64,000 nt of DNA from Parietichytrium sp. I65-24A (Eukaryota > Sar > Bigyra > Thraustochytrida > Thraustochytriidae), in NCBI GenBank assembly GCA_012862575.1, contig BLSF01000081.1, positions 62,001 through 126,000 on the forward strand. Reading direction: 5' to 3'. A program made the translations under genes and the position numbers. Every line of letters starts with the position of its first letter. Positions within the stretch are counted from its first letter, which is position 1. Positions 1 to 8,746 of this stretch are shown piece by piece. The notes beneath the pieces are model-generated. The model ran no database searches. It was not told the origin of the DNA and saw nothing but the letters and a program-made list of their open reading frames with translations.

Positions 1-1051
1 GAGGGCCAGAGAAGTTTATCTTTTTATAGTGCGGATTTTTATTTATATGGGTGGAGTACCATGAACAGTAGCACTCTGGACCTCCTCAGACACGTGTGCT
101 CCCAATTTGACCCCTCACACCCTTTTGGTGAGAATTGGTGTGAGGAGAGTTTCCTAAAATGAAAAAACTTCCGGAAAATTTTGCGGGGAGCTAGAGGGGC
201 TAGTGAAAATCACTTCCCGACGTAAGACTATCTAGTGAATAGGTCCCATTCTATTGCATCACTAATCATATTTGATAGGAGCAAGTAGCTTTGTGCAAAT
301 TTCTTCTGCGGAGTAGGGTTTAGGATAGACATCTCATTATAGATAGAGCTTTGATACTTTCTTCGTTGAATAAATTTTGGGCCGAATCATTCGTATCACA
401 TTGAACTACAAATTAGCGTACTTTGATGTGAGAGAACGATCGCTTGTTATTGTTTTAAGTAATACAAAGTTAGTAGGAGTATTCGATGTCATATTGCTGA
501 GAGGGGGGACCCTACATGCACGCCTATGCTTAAACCTTATCTGCGCAGTTAATACGAGGCTAATAAATGCGCAACTAGAGTTCCCTCTTACAAGATCCAG
601 AAACAGAGGTCCGCAATTTGATAATTCAGCCATACAATGGAATGCATCGGTCACTAAATTGCGGGCTCGGTAGCTATCTTTACTAGTATCATTACATATT
701 TCAGTACGTTAGTGTCTAATGGATGGCTCAGAGCAAGCGATACCCTAAGTCTGGTATTTAATCCCCGCCAAAGTTGTCGCGCCAAAAGCGGGACCAAAGT
801 CCGGCTAGTCCGGCTAGCAAACTGCTGTAGTGAGCGACCGAATGGTTCTCCGGATGGGTTCTTCAAGCGAGAACCCGTCCTCTTGGGTTCTCGGTGTACT
901 ACACCATTTTATTTACTTTTCAAAAGCATGACAGAAGAGTTTGGCATCGACAACATCAACATCGACGTCAAAATGGAGAAGGCTGGCTGGCGCACGTGGA
1001 ACTCGCAATGTAATTTCCCCAAACAAAGCGCAAAATGCGTACGGAGTCCGT
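1..1051. other. gene-free left edge
   Basis: No coding region I can support. Reading frames here are short and lack family features. The one visible structure is an 11-bp stem with a 7-nt loop at 852-880, just before the 3' end of the DTW-domain gene. Two direct copies of a GTCCGGCTA-like string lie at about 800-820. Confidence 0.5.
852..880. other. perfect-loop hairpin
   Basis: Bases 852-862 pair with 870-880 (ten Watson-Crick pairs and one G-T wobble) around a 7-nt loop. It lies about 170 bp beyond the stop codon of the minus-strand gene at 1052-2011, so it could be in that transcript's 3' region. No RNA family is recognised. Confidence 0.4.
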
Positions 1052-2011
1052 TCAAACCGACGAATCGGCGTTGGCAGCTGCGTTTGCCGCCTCCCGTTTC
1101 TGCTTTTCAGCGACGTATTCAACCTCGAGGCGAAAGATTTTGCGAAATTGAGCGGCATAGATGGCGAGAAGGTTGTCGTACCGGCCGTCGTATTCCACCC
1201 GAGGCGCCTTCGCCGCGTTTTGAGCTCGCGAGGTCATGGCGCAAAAATACTCCACGTAAAAGTGGTAGATGGCTTCGATGGTGGCGAGGTACGAGTCCGG
1301 GTATCGCTGGTATCTCCAAAACATTGTCTTGTACTCCTTGAGGTGAACGCGAGGAATTCCGTCCAGTTGCGGAAGTCTGTCCAAGCCCGGCGCTTTCGAC
1401 CACTGTGCGTCAAGCACCACGACCGTCTTAATGTTGGCCAGGTTTGGCGTGTCCGAAACGAGCGTTGAGTTCTCACCGGGAAATATCACGCATGTGGATT
1501 CTTTGTCAAAGGTAATGTTCTCGGGCAAAGGCAGCTCATACGTCTGTGCTTGGTCCGCGCCGGCGAGCACCTGCGCATGAAGTGAGCTACTCTTCTGCCT
1601 CTTCTCTTTCGGGTGACGAACCACAACGAGCTTTACTGGCAGATCCGCCAACTTTGGCAGCACCACATTGTCGAGCGGAATCAAGCAATCGTAGCAATAC
1701 AGACGGTTGTTTCTCACCATGCCGCACTTGGAGCACGGCTGTTTGGGCACATTGTCGGGAGGGCTCAGGTACTCGTCGAGGCGCTCGGTGTCGGTGAGCT
1801 GAAGCTGCATGGCGTCCATGACCTCCTTCTTCTTCAGCAAGATGGAGTAATTCAGCGGGATCGCGTATCCCGTCGGCTGCACCCACGAGTACTCCGCGCC
1901 GTGCATCGCCGGGTGGTCTGGTTTCCCGCCTCGACTCGCTCCGGGCGAAGGCGGCACCTGAGCAATAGCATCTCCGTGGGCGACGTCCTGCTGTTGGTCG
2001 TCCTGCTCCAT
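1052..2011 (-). CDS. DTWD1: DTW-domain tRNA-uridine aminocarboxypropyltransferase (DTWD1-like)
   Basis: A 319-residue protein of the DTW family, enzymes that transfer the 3-amino-3-carboxypropyl group of S-adenosylmethionine onto uridine in tRNA (acp3U). Four cysteines at residues 93, 96, 106 and 109 (CSKC and CYDC) form the expected zinc site. The family signature appears as DAQW at 201-204, followed by the conserved aromatic stretch FWRYQRYPDSYLATIEA near 231-247. The ATG at 2011 starts the protein, and six 8-bp repeats begin only 3 bp upstream. The N-terminal 40 residues are Gln- and Pro-rich and not conserved. The alanine in place of the usual Thr/Ser of the DTW motif is a mild deviation. 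No introns are needed. Assignment to DTWD1 rather than DTWD2 rests on overall layout and is likely, not certain. Confidence 0.88.
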   Translation of the reverse strand: MEQDDQQQDVAHGDAIAQVPPSPGASRGGKPDHPAMHGAEYSWVQPTGYAIPLNYSILLKKKEVMDAMQLQLTDTERLDEYLSPPDNVPKQPCSKCGMVRNNRLYCYDCLIPLDNVVLPKLADLPVKLVVVRHPKEKRQKSSSLHAQVLAGADQAQTYELPLPENITFDKESTCVIFPGENSTLVSDTPNLANIKTVVVLDAQWSKAPGLDRLPQLDGIPRVHLKEYKTMFWRYQRYPDSYLATIEAIYHFYVEYFCAMTSRAQNAAKAPRVEYDGRYDNLLAIYAAQFRKIFRLEVEYVAEKQKREAANAAANADSSV

Positions 2012-2633
2012 CGTGTCTCACTGTCTCAATGTCTCAATGTCGCAATGTCTCACTGTGGCAATGCAGTCCTGCAATTCTCAACTCTCAAAACTCTCAACTC
2101 TTCGACCTCGCTCTCGCAGGTTTGCGACGCGCTCCAAGCATCTCCAAGCCACCAATAATTCTTACAACATGAGACGACATCTCTTGGCGGCCAGTAATGA
2201 ACTGGTACAGCGGAACGCTTTTGCAGCTCATCACAGGCGCATTCATGTATTCCATGGATGAAGAGATGGAAATAGATTGAATGAGATAGAGATAGATTGA
2301 TGCTCTTTGATGCTCTTCGGGGTTTGGGTTTTCACGTGGACTGACTGTGCGTTGCAAATAAGGCATTCAGGCATTCAGGCATTGAGGAGATGAGATGCTG
2401 GCATGGTTTCATAGAAATAGAGATGAAGATTGGTCGTGCGGCTGCGAAAGGCGCTGAATCGCGGGGCTTCGACGGCGCGTGAGAAACATAAATATATTCT
2501 TGTTCATGTGGACCTTTTTTCACAATTCACGACGAAAGAGGGGAGTGGAAGAGGTTGGGTCGGCACGGAGTATCGCCATGAGCCAAAGAACGGAGCGGCA
2601 TGCCATAGTGGTGTGTGAGAAGCATTAAAATCA
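2012..2633. other. intergenic spacer between two minus-strand genes
   Basis: Holds the 5' flank of the DTW gene and the 3' flank of the D-glutamate cyclase gene. It contains the 8-bp array at 2014-2061 and a second, shorter 8-bp array (ggcattca type, three units) at about 2362-2385. No further gene seen. Confidence 0.5.
2014..2061. repeat. 8-bp tandem array, 6 units, at the DTWD1 start
   Basis: Six units of the form TGTCTCAA (plus strand), with one or two changes in the outer ones. On the sense strand of the DTW gene the unit reads TTGAGACA. It ends 3 bp before the start codon, so it must be in the promoter or 5' UTR. Confidence 0.9.
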
Positions 2634-3767
2634 TCACAGGTTCGCAGAGCTGTTGGGGAGCCCCGCGGCGGTCCGGAGCTCCACAAACATCTCCACGTTT
2701 TTGTCAAAGGAGAACGAGTCCACGGAGTTACTTCCCTGATTGATCCCGTCGCGCGCCCCGCCTCGCACCGACTCTTCGAGGGTCTCGCGCGCTACCTCTG
2801 GTGATCCCATGACCACCTCCAGGCTCTTTCCCAGCGTGGGAAAGAGCCCCTTTTCTTGCGCGAGCACCGCAATGGCCGCAGCTAGCGCATACCCTCCCCA
2901 GTTGGACACTGAGCAGACGATGAGGCTGTGTGTGGGAATCACGCAGCCGATCAGCTGCCCAAGTTGGACGTGTTCGGCGACCTCTTGCGCCAAAACGCCC
3001 ATGCCCACCTCGTTGCCACCGTCCCCGACGCCGATGGACCTCTTGCCCGTGGCGGCACCTTCCTGGAACACTCTCTGGAACAGCAAGTCTAATGGCGCGA
3101 GCTTGTCCGGGCCCATGGCTCTGCCGCGCATGGTTCTCCTCACGCCGTCGCGGCCGTGCCCGGCCCTCTCCAGCGCGATGAAACAGTCTCCCTCTTCGAA
3201 CAAGCCGTCCAGCGCGAGCTGCGCACCAGTCCCCCATGCGTCCAACGTCGGGAAACGCACAAGCTCCACGCCGTCGCACAGAGCGATGCGACTCACCTGC
3301 CGCACGTCGCATTCCTCGCCACCATCTCCATCGTCGCCATCGTCGCCATCACCATCGAGGGCGCAGCGCAGTGCGAGCTCCACCGGCCGTGCGTTGACAT
3401 GCTCAACCGCCACCACGCACTTGACCCCGACGCCGCGCAGCGCTCGCGCCACCGCCGCAATCCCTGCTGGCCCGTCCGTTTCCTGCGCGCACTGTGCGTA
3501 CTGCGTCTTACCTCTCTTACCTCTCTGCGCATGCGCGCTCCGCTCGCGCGGGATCGTGGATGCTTTTGCTGCTGCTGCTGCTGCTGCTGCTGGTGTGAGG
3601 CACGGGAAGCCAGTGACAAGGACGGCCGTGCGGGATGTGGAGATTGCGCATCGCGCGGCGCGGGACAGCTGGTCGGCACCTGCGCGGTGGAACAGCGGCG
3701 CGAGACCGCGTGCGCCTTCGTCGCGCTGAACGAGACGCTGCAAGTTGTGAAGAACGCGCTGCGACAT
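2634..3767 (-). CDS. D-glutamate cyclase-like protein (DUF4392)
   Basis: A 377-residue protein resembling the C-terminal catalytic domain of mitochondrial D-glutamate cyclase (DGLUCY), which converts D-glutamate to 5-oxo-D-proline. Visible family landmarks are AVLVTGFPC near residue 48, ETDGPAGIAAVARAL in the middle and GVGDGGNEVGMG near 246-257. The true start is the ATG at 3767, giving MSQRVLHNL; the frame stays open further upstream only without ATG. A (GCT)8 microsatellite at 3568-3591 encodes an eight-alanine tract right after the TGF strand, and an Asp/Gly-rich loop (GDGDDGDDGDGG) follows later; both look like slippage-prone insertions. No clear mitochondrial presequence is seen. An 8-bp repeat array sits 23 bp upstream of the start. 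Confidence 0.85.
   Translation of the reverse strand: MSQRVLHNLQRLVQRDEGARGLAPLFHRAGADQLSRAARCAISTSRTAVLVTGFPCLTPAAAAAAAAKASTIPRERSAHAQRGKRGKTQYAQCAQETDGPAGIAAVARALRGVGVKCVVAVEHVNARPVELALRCALDGDGDDGDDGDGGEECDVRQVSRIALCDGVELVRFPTLDAWGTGAQLALDGLFEEGDCFIALERAGHGRDGVRRTMRGRAMGPDKLAPLDLLFQRVFQEGAATGKRSIGVGDGGNEVGMGVLAQEVAEHVQLGQLIGCVIPTHSLIVCSVSNWGGYALAAAIAVLAQEKGLFPTLGKSLEVVMGSPEVARETLEESVRGGARDGINQGSNSVDSFSFDKNVEMFVELRTAAGLPNSSANL
3568..3591. repeat. (GCT)8 microsatellite inside the D-glutamate cyclase gene
   Basis: Eight perfect GCT/AGC triplets, read as polyalanine on the minus strand. Confidence 0.9.
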
Positions 3768-3789
3768 GGCACCGTCTCCGACTCGATGC

Positions 3790-3853
3790 AGATGCCCAAA
3801 TCCGCAAATCCGCAAATGTGCAAATCCGCAAATGCGCAGATGAGCAGATGCGC
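3790..3853. repeat. 8-bp tandem array, 8 units, upstream of D-glutamate cyclase
   Basis: Units such as AAATCCGC and AAATGCGC on the plus strand; on the sense strand of the gene they read TTGCGGAT, TTGCGCAT or TTGCACAT. The array begins 23 bp upstream of the ATG at 3767. Confidence 0.9.
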
Positions 3854-4114
3854 AAGTACCGAGATCGACGCAGCGAACCGCCGACTGATAGAAGAGCGAG
3901 TGGCCTTCTTGCTCGCCCAGCGCGCTATCCTTGCGTTGACTTGGCTTGAAACCGACTCACTGTTGCGTTAGAAAGAGTGTTTGGAAAGAGTGGAAAGAAT
4001 GTGAACGTGTTCACGAAAATACGTGAAAACTATGCAACTCTGCGAACAAATTTGCCCGTCCCTAAAGTTTACTCTGTTTACTCGCTACGAAGTCTCCGAA
4101 GAGTCGAACGCAGG

Positions 4115-4154
4115 GAAAGAAAGAAAGAATGAATGAATGAATGAATGAATGAAA
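4115..4154. repeat. compound GAAA/GAAT microsatellite
   Basis: Three GAAA units followed by six GAAT units. Confidence 0.9.
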
Positions 4155-4255
4155 GATTGGACCATCATTGTTTTCTCTCTTTTCTTTCTTCTTCTTATTT
4201 TTTTTCATCTTGATCAATCAAGAACTTAAAGTTAATGAAGCTCCGCGATAAAACG

Positions 4256-4304
4256 GAACCCAGAACCCAGAACCCGGAAAATGGAAAACGGAAAACGGAA
4301 CCCG
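4256..4304. repeat. 7-bp tandem array, 7 units
   Basis: Seven consecutive 7-bp units drifting from GAACCCA through GAAAACG and back to GAACCCG. It lies about 490 bp upstream of the D-glutamate cyclase start and is followed by a GTCGCGT-type run at about 4335-4360. Confidence 0.85.
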
Positions 4305-5988
4305 TCGACTTGAGCATCGGCCAACATGGCCTCGCGAGTCGCGTCGCGTGTCGCGTGTCGGGCGGCGTTCGCGGCGATCTCCTCGAGGCTGGACTGTGAA
4401 GAGAGTTGGCGAAGGAGGGCAACGAAGAAAAGAAAGCGTTGGGTTCCTGGACTGTAATGGGTTCCGAGTCGTTGGGGTTCTGTTTCGGACCCGTTTGATA
4501 TTTGATAGTTGATTTAAGTTCTCAAGTTGATGATATTTTTGGAATCTTAATCTGAATTCGATGTAATTGTAATTGTAAAATTTTGATGTTGATTTTGATA
4601 TCTTGGATACGCGTCCACAATCAAGGTATCTGTCTATCTGTCCATGGACATTGTCTGATATCTACACCAGTTAGAAATTCAGAAGACATGTGGACCTTTC
4701 ATCCTTTTCGTTCGTGTGATCCTGGCTCGGTTCAAAATGAAACGATGTATCTGTCTGCCCTTTGTTTGCTGCAATTGACAGGGTCTTCAAAAGATGGTGG
4801 TCATTGGATTCGCAGTTGATTCGATTTTCAGACACCCATTTTCCAACGTAACCAAGAAGGTTTGGTTTAATAATAATAGAAAAATAAAAATAAAAATTGA
4901 AAGAAAAAAGCACATGGAAAAAAAATGAGAAAGAAAAACAAATCGACGATCCAAAGATTGCTTAGATTTCCTCGTTTCACAAACACTCTTCCCTTCAAAC
5001 TAGCTACTACCTCTCTACTTCATACTATAATACCCAGCGGGTCAGCTCTGTCCTCGCTCAAATACTGATTCCGCTAGCTCGTGCACTAACCCTGCTATAG
5101 CCCCCTCTACTGCCTACCTCCTCTGATTACGGGAAAGATAAGTGTGCACTACTGCTTCCACTAGATTCCTGCTAGTGCTGTGAATACACACGAGGAGGGC
5201 AGTTCAAGTTCCTGACGACGATGACTGATGGACTATGAACTGATGAACTGGTGAACCGGTGACTGGTAAACCGTGGGAGAACCGAAAAGAAGGGATGTCC
5301 AAGTGTGAAGAACCGTAAACAGAGACCAGAAGAACCAGGGAAGAACCTAGCGTGGGACTGTCAAAGGCAGAACGAATATTTTAATTAACAGCAATGAATG
5401 CGTGCCGGTGTCGCACAATGCAAGTCGAGAACTGCAAACAAGACGAAGAAAAAACTCACTACCTCCCACTCCTATCACCCGACTTCTACCCAATATCTAT
5501 CCCCCACTAGTCTTCCTCTTCTACCAGGTCCTACATAAAAACTTGTAGCTGGCTACTACCCCTGGCTAATCTACCCAGTAACGCTCCTCTGGTGGAAAAC
5601 GATTCACTGGTTCTACAGTTTCGAGTGCTTCGTGACTACGTCATACTGTAAGGATACAGTAGGAAAGTGTGCACCGTCTAGTGCCTCCTCAGCCAGCCAG
5701 TCATTAGTCCTCCACTGCTACCTCAGGTCTTACCAATATATAACCGAAACTGCCACCACTCCCGCTAGCAAGTCCCTGAGACTCTTACCTCTGGACCCTA
5801 GCGGCCCCGTACTCCTAACGCTCAAATAGCGACAAAGCCTAAGTCGGGTCCATCAGTGTGCGTCCGAGTTCTCTAGTCCACCGTTCATCCAGCCTGGTAG
5901 TCCTCATCTAGCGCATACCGTAATATAGGAACCCCCTCTCTCTCTCTTTCTCTCTCTCTCTCTCCTCTCTTTCTCTGTCATGTGGAAC

Positions 5989-6018
5989 ACTCACTCACTC
6001 ACTCACTCACTCACTCAC
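5989..6018. repeat. ACTC tetranucleotide array
   Basis: About seven ACTC units after a long CT-rich run. Confidence 0.9.
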
Positions 6019-6212
6019 CCCTTCCTCCTCCTAGCGAGTACCCTTAAAAGTGCGCTGAAGCGATAGAGAGATATAGAGATAGAGAGATAGGAGAGGTGTC
6101 CGCGGTCCGCGCAGAGGCTGGTAGGCCGAGCTTAGTCGCATCGTTGAGAGGACGAGGACAAGGTAGAGAACACGTGTCTGCGTGTCTCCGGTAAACATTG
6201 TTGCAGACATAT

Positions 6213-6237
6213 ATTCATTCATTCATTCATTCATTCA
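6213..6237. repeat. ATTC tetranucleotide array
   Basis: Six ATTC units, followed by an AGAGAC-rich stretch to about 6271, roughly 185 bp upstream of the RGS gene start. Confidence 0.9.
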
Positions 6238-6422
6238 TATATAGAGAGAGAGACAGAGACAGAGACAGACGAAGGGTAACGTACCGAGTACGTTGTCACA
6301 GGTGTGTGTATTTATTACCGTACTCGTCGCATCGCGGTTGGCGCTGGAGAAGCAGAGTGGAAAGATCGTTGGCAAGGAGAAGGAGAAGTGTGAAAAAGTA
6401 GGAGCAAGAAGAGTATTGGAGA

Positions 6423-7412
6423 ATGTCCACTGCGAGCGGCATAGGATCGGCAGGCATTGCCACTGGCGTGGGGCAGTGGTATCAGCTCTATGACGAGGAG
6501 TCCGGGAGGTACTTTTTCTTCGACAAAGGCACGAAAACAACGTCATGGGGTTTGCCTCTGCGAGATTGTCTCCCCGAAAGCGAGCGGGTGCCTCATGGTC
6601 GCGGCGAATCGGACTGGATGGTGTGCATAGATCCTCAGAGCGGCAAGAAGTTCTTCCAGAGTGTCAAGATCAAGCGTGTGCAATGGACGCCGCCGATCAT
6701 GTTTCGACCGTATTTGATGAGAATCCCTTACTTTCAGCAGAAGCGCGTGTCCATGGTCGGCGCAGCGTCCATCGGAGGAGCATCCCGCCCCACGCTGGAG
6801 AGGCAGCCGTCGCTCACGTTCATTGTGTCCAAGATCGGAATCGAAGATGTTCTGGAGAATACGACTACTTGTGCAGCTTTTCACCGCTTTTTGGTGGCCA
6901 CCCACGCCGAGGAAAATTTACTCTTCTGGGGTGCGGCCGAGGTGTTCCGCGTCGGAGAGTGGAAAGGCATGAAGGTTATCGGCGAGGCCACGGAGGACAC
7001 CCAAAACGGCGACGACGAGGGGTCGGCCATGTTGCAGGCGCAAATGATGGAAACCCGCGCGAGCTATAGAATAGGGTTTGTTCCTGGCGTCAAAAGAATG
7101 TCAGTGGGGCGCGAGGCGCGAGTCATTTTTGACAAGTTCCTGCGCGTGGATGCTCCCATGGAGGTGTGCGTGGATAGGAGAGTCGCCGACGAGGTTCTGG
7201 ACGGCCTCACCTCCCGCAAAAAGCTGGAGGACCGGACCCTTTTTGTGCGAGCGCAGGAGAGCGTTCTGCGCGGCATGGAAGAGGACCTCTTGCCGCGTTT
7301 CTTGAAGGTGGCGCTTTCCGATGAAGACGAGACGGTGGGCTCCAAATCCAACTCTTTCTGCTCCGATGAGGTCGTGCGGACCGCATTGAAACGTCTTGCA
7401 GGTACGGCCTAG
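6423..7412 (+). CDS. RGS-domain protein with two WW-like repeats
   Basis: A 329-residue protein likely to speed GTP hydrolysis by G-alpha subunits. Residues about 138-296 form an RGS domain: the AAFHRFLVATHAEENLLFW helices carry the conserved E-N pair that contacts the G-alpha switch regions, and the domain closes with FVRAQESVLRGMEEDLLPRFL. Ahead of it are two WW-like repeats at about 19-45 (WYQLYDEESGRYFFF ... W) and 65-91 (WMVCIDPQSGKKFF ... W-TPP), each with two tryptophans and a central G-x-x-aromatic strand. The second repeat shares the pattern W, DPxSGKK, aromatic with the tail of the class C receptor at 58366-62685. About 35 residues (GDDEGSAML region) expand one RGS loop. The start is the ATG at 6423. 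The frame needs no introns. Confidence 0.88.
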   Translation: MSTASGIGSAGIATGVGQWYQLYDEESGRYFFFDKGTKTTSWGLPLRDCLPESERVPHGRGESDWMVCIDPQSGKKFFQSVKIKRVQWTPPIMFRPYLMRIPYFQQKRVSMVGAASIGGASRPTLERQPSLTFIVSKIGIEDVLENTTTCAAFHRFLVATHAEENLLFWGAAEVFRVGEWKGMKVIGEATEDTQNGDDEGSAMLQAQMMETRASYRIGFVPGVKRMSVGREARVIFDKFLRVDAPMEVCVDRRVADEVLDGLTSRKKLEDRTLFVRAQESVLRGMEEDLLPRFLKVALSDEDETVGSKSNSFCSDEVVRTALKRLAGTA

Positions 7413-7992
7413 ATCTGCGCAACGTTAGTGGACCCCGAACTTTTGTCGCTCGCTTACTCTTGCCGAATCCCCAAAGTCGCGCCGGCTGGGGACCATCTGT
7501 CTTCTATATATATATATTTGTGCTGTCCACATGTATTACGTGTTTTCTCTTCCATTCACCGTTCGCTTGATTGTTTCTTTGTTTGTTTGTTTCAAGAAAA
7601 GAAACTTCTTCATTCAGTCCCAGCGACCAACAACCTAAAACCACATCGCCCGTCGAGTCAGGGACACAAAATGGCCCTCTACACCTTTCAAAATCAACCA
7701 TTTCAAACATCTTGCAGCACCATTTCATCTCCTCATTCTCGCAAGTTGCACCCATCGTCTTTTCGTTTCTACTCTCGGCGCACACTCTTCGCCTCAATAA
7801 CATTGCACAAAGACACATAAAGCCGCATGGAGAAGCAGTCCCTCACGGAGATGTCAAAACTGTCAGAGATCGCAGAGATCGCTGGTCACATTCGTTCATA
7901 GTTCATATCATGATCGCTCACATCTTCTTCGCTCTGTCAGTTTCACATTACACAGATTACACAGCATCCTGCGCAATCATCACATTCACTAC

Positions 7993-8020
7993 GGAAATCG
8001 ATGGAAATCGATGGAAATCG
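7993..8020. repeat. 10-bp tandem array, 2.8 units
   Basis: GGAAATCGAT repeated nearly three times without change. Confidence 0.85.
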
Positions 8021-8233
8021 AAAACGTGCAACCCAGACCTCAACAAATCTCCGTACGAAACTCGTTGTCCTTTCGCCTCAGGCGAATCGAATACTATTAT
8101 TTATACTAGTAGACAGTCACTCGACGTGCCGCGAAATTCGCACCGCAACGTCCGCGTCGCTTGTCTACAACCCACCTCCGAGCGGGCTGACAGTTCAGAG
8201 AAGCTAGCTTTCCCCATCGCGGACGCAATCCCC

Positions 8234-8257
8234 GCACGTACGCACGTACGCACGTAC
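8234..8257. repeat. 8-bp tandem array, 3 units
   Basis: Three perfect GCACGTAC units, about 490 bp upstream of the EDR2-type gene. Confidence 0.85.
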
Positions 8258-8746
8258 GCTCCGGGAGGAAGAAGGAGGAAAGAGGAAGGAGCAACGATTC
8301 GCGCGCGGTCTGGTTGAGCTCTTGCTGAGGCGCTGGGTGGTGTTGGCGGAACAGTTCGAGGTTTGAGGCAGAGGAAGTTGGTTTTTTTGTTTGGTTGTTT
8401 GTTCGTTTGCTTCACAGTCGATTCTGAGCACGGAAGCAGAAGAGCGAGATTTATGGGATAGTAGATAGTGACGCGGGCGGTGTAGGCAGGATTCGAAAAC
8501 GCGATCCAAACATCACCGCATTGTGGGCTGGCGATATTGGATTGAATCTTTCGAGCTTGGTCAGGTTTTTGGACAGGAAGACCTTGAACGTCGCAAGTCT
8601 GGGGGTGTTTGATCTGTGTGAATTGTGAAAACTGCGCAATCACTCTCTTTCGGGGAGAAGCTCCTTTTTCTGTGTTCCTTTTGTGGATCCGTTCGCTCGT
8701 TTCTCTCTGATAGCTATTCGCAGTTTGGTATTGGGCCGGAGTGCGA

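Larger units (their letters stand above)
3768..6422. other. 2.65 kb gene-free, repeat-rich spacer
   Basis: Divergent spacer between the D-glutamate cyclase gene and the RGS gene. It holds an 8-bp array (3790-3853), a GAAA/GAAT microsatellite (4115-4154), a 7-bp array (4256-4304), pyrimidine runs (about 5936-5975), an ACTC array (5989-6018) and an ATTC array (6213-6237). The part from about 4950 to 5930 is unusually rich in CTA and TAG triplets. No coding region or RNA gene is recognised. Confidence 0.5.
7413..8746. other. intergenic spacer with short tandem repeats
   Basis: Between the RGS and PH/EDR2 genes. It contains a short TA run near 7506-7516, a 10-bp GGAAATCGAT array (7993-8020) and an 8-bp GCACGTAC array (8234-8257). 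A long minus-strand frame crosses 8101-8916 but has low-complexity, non-conserved content and overlaps the start of the EDR2 gene, so I do not call it. Confidence 0.5.

Noticed and set aside
712-1341. 209-codon plus-strand frame opposite the DTWD1 3' half
   Set aside because: Antisense shadow; the minus strand carries the DTW motif and the zinc cysteines.
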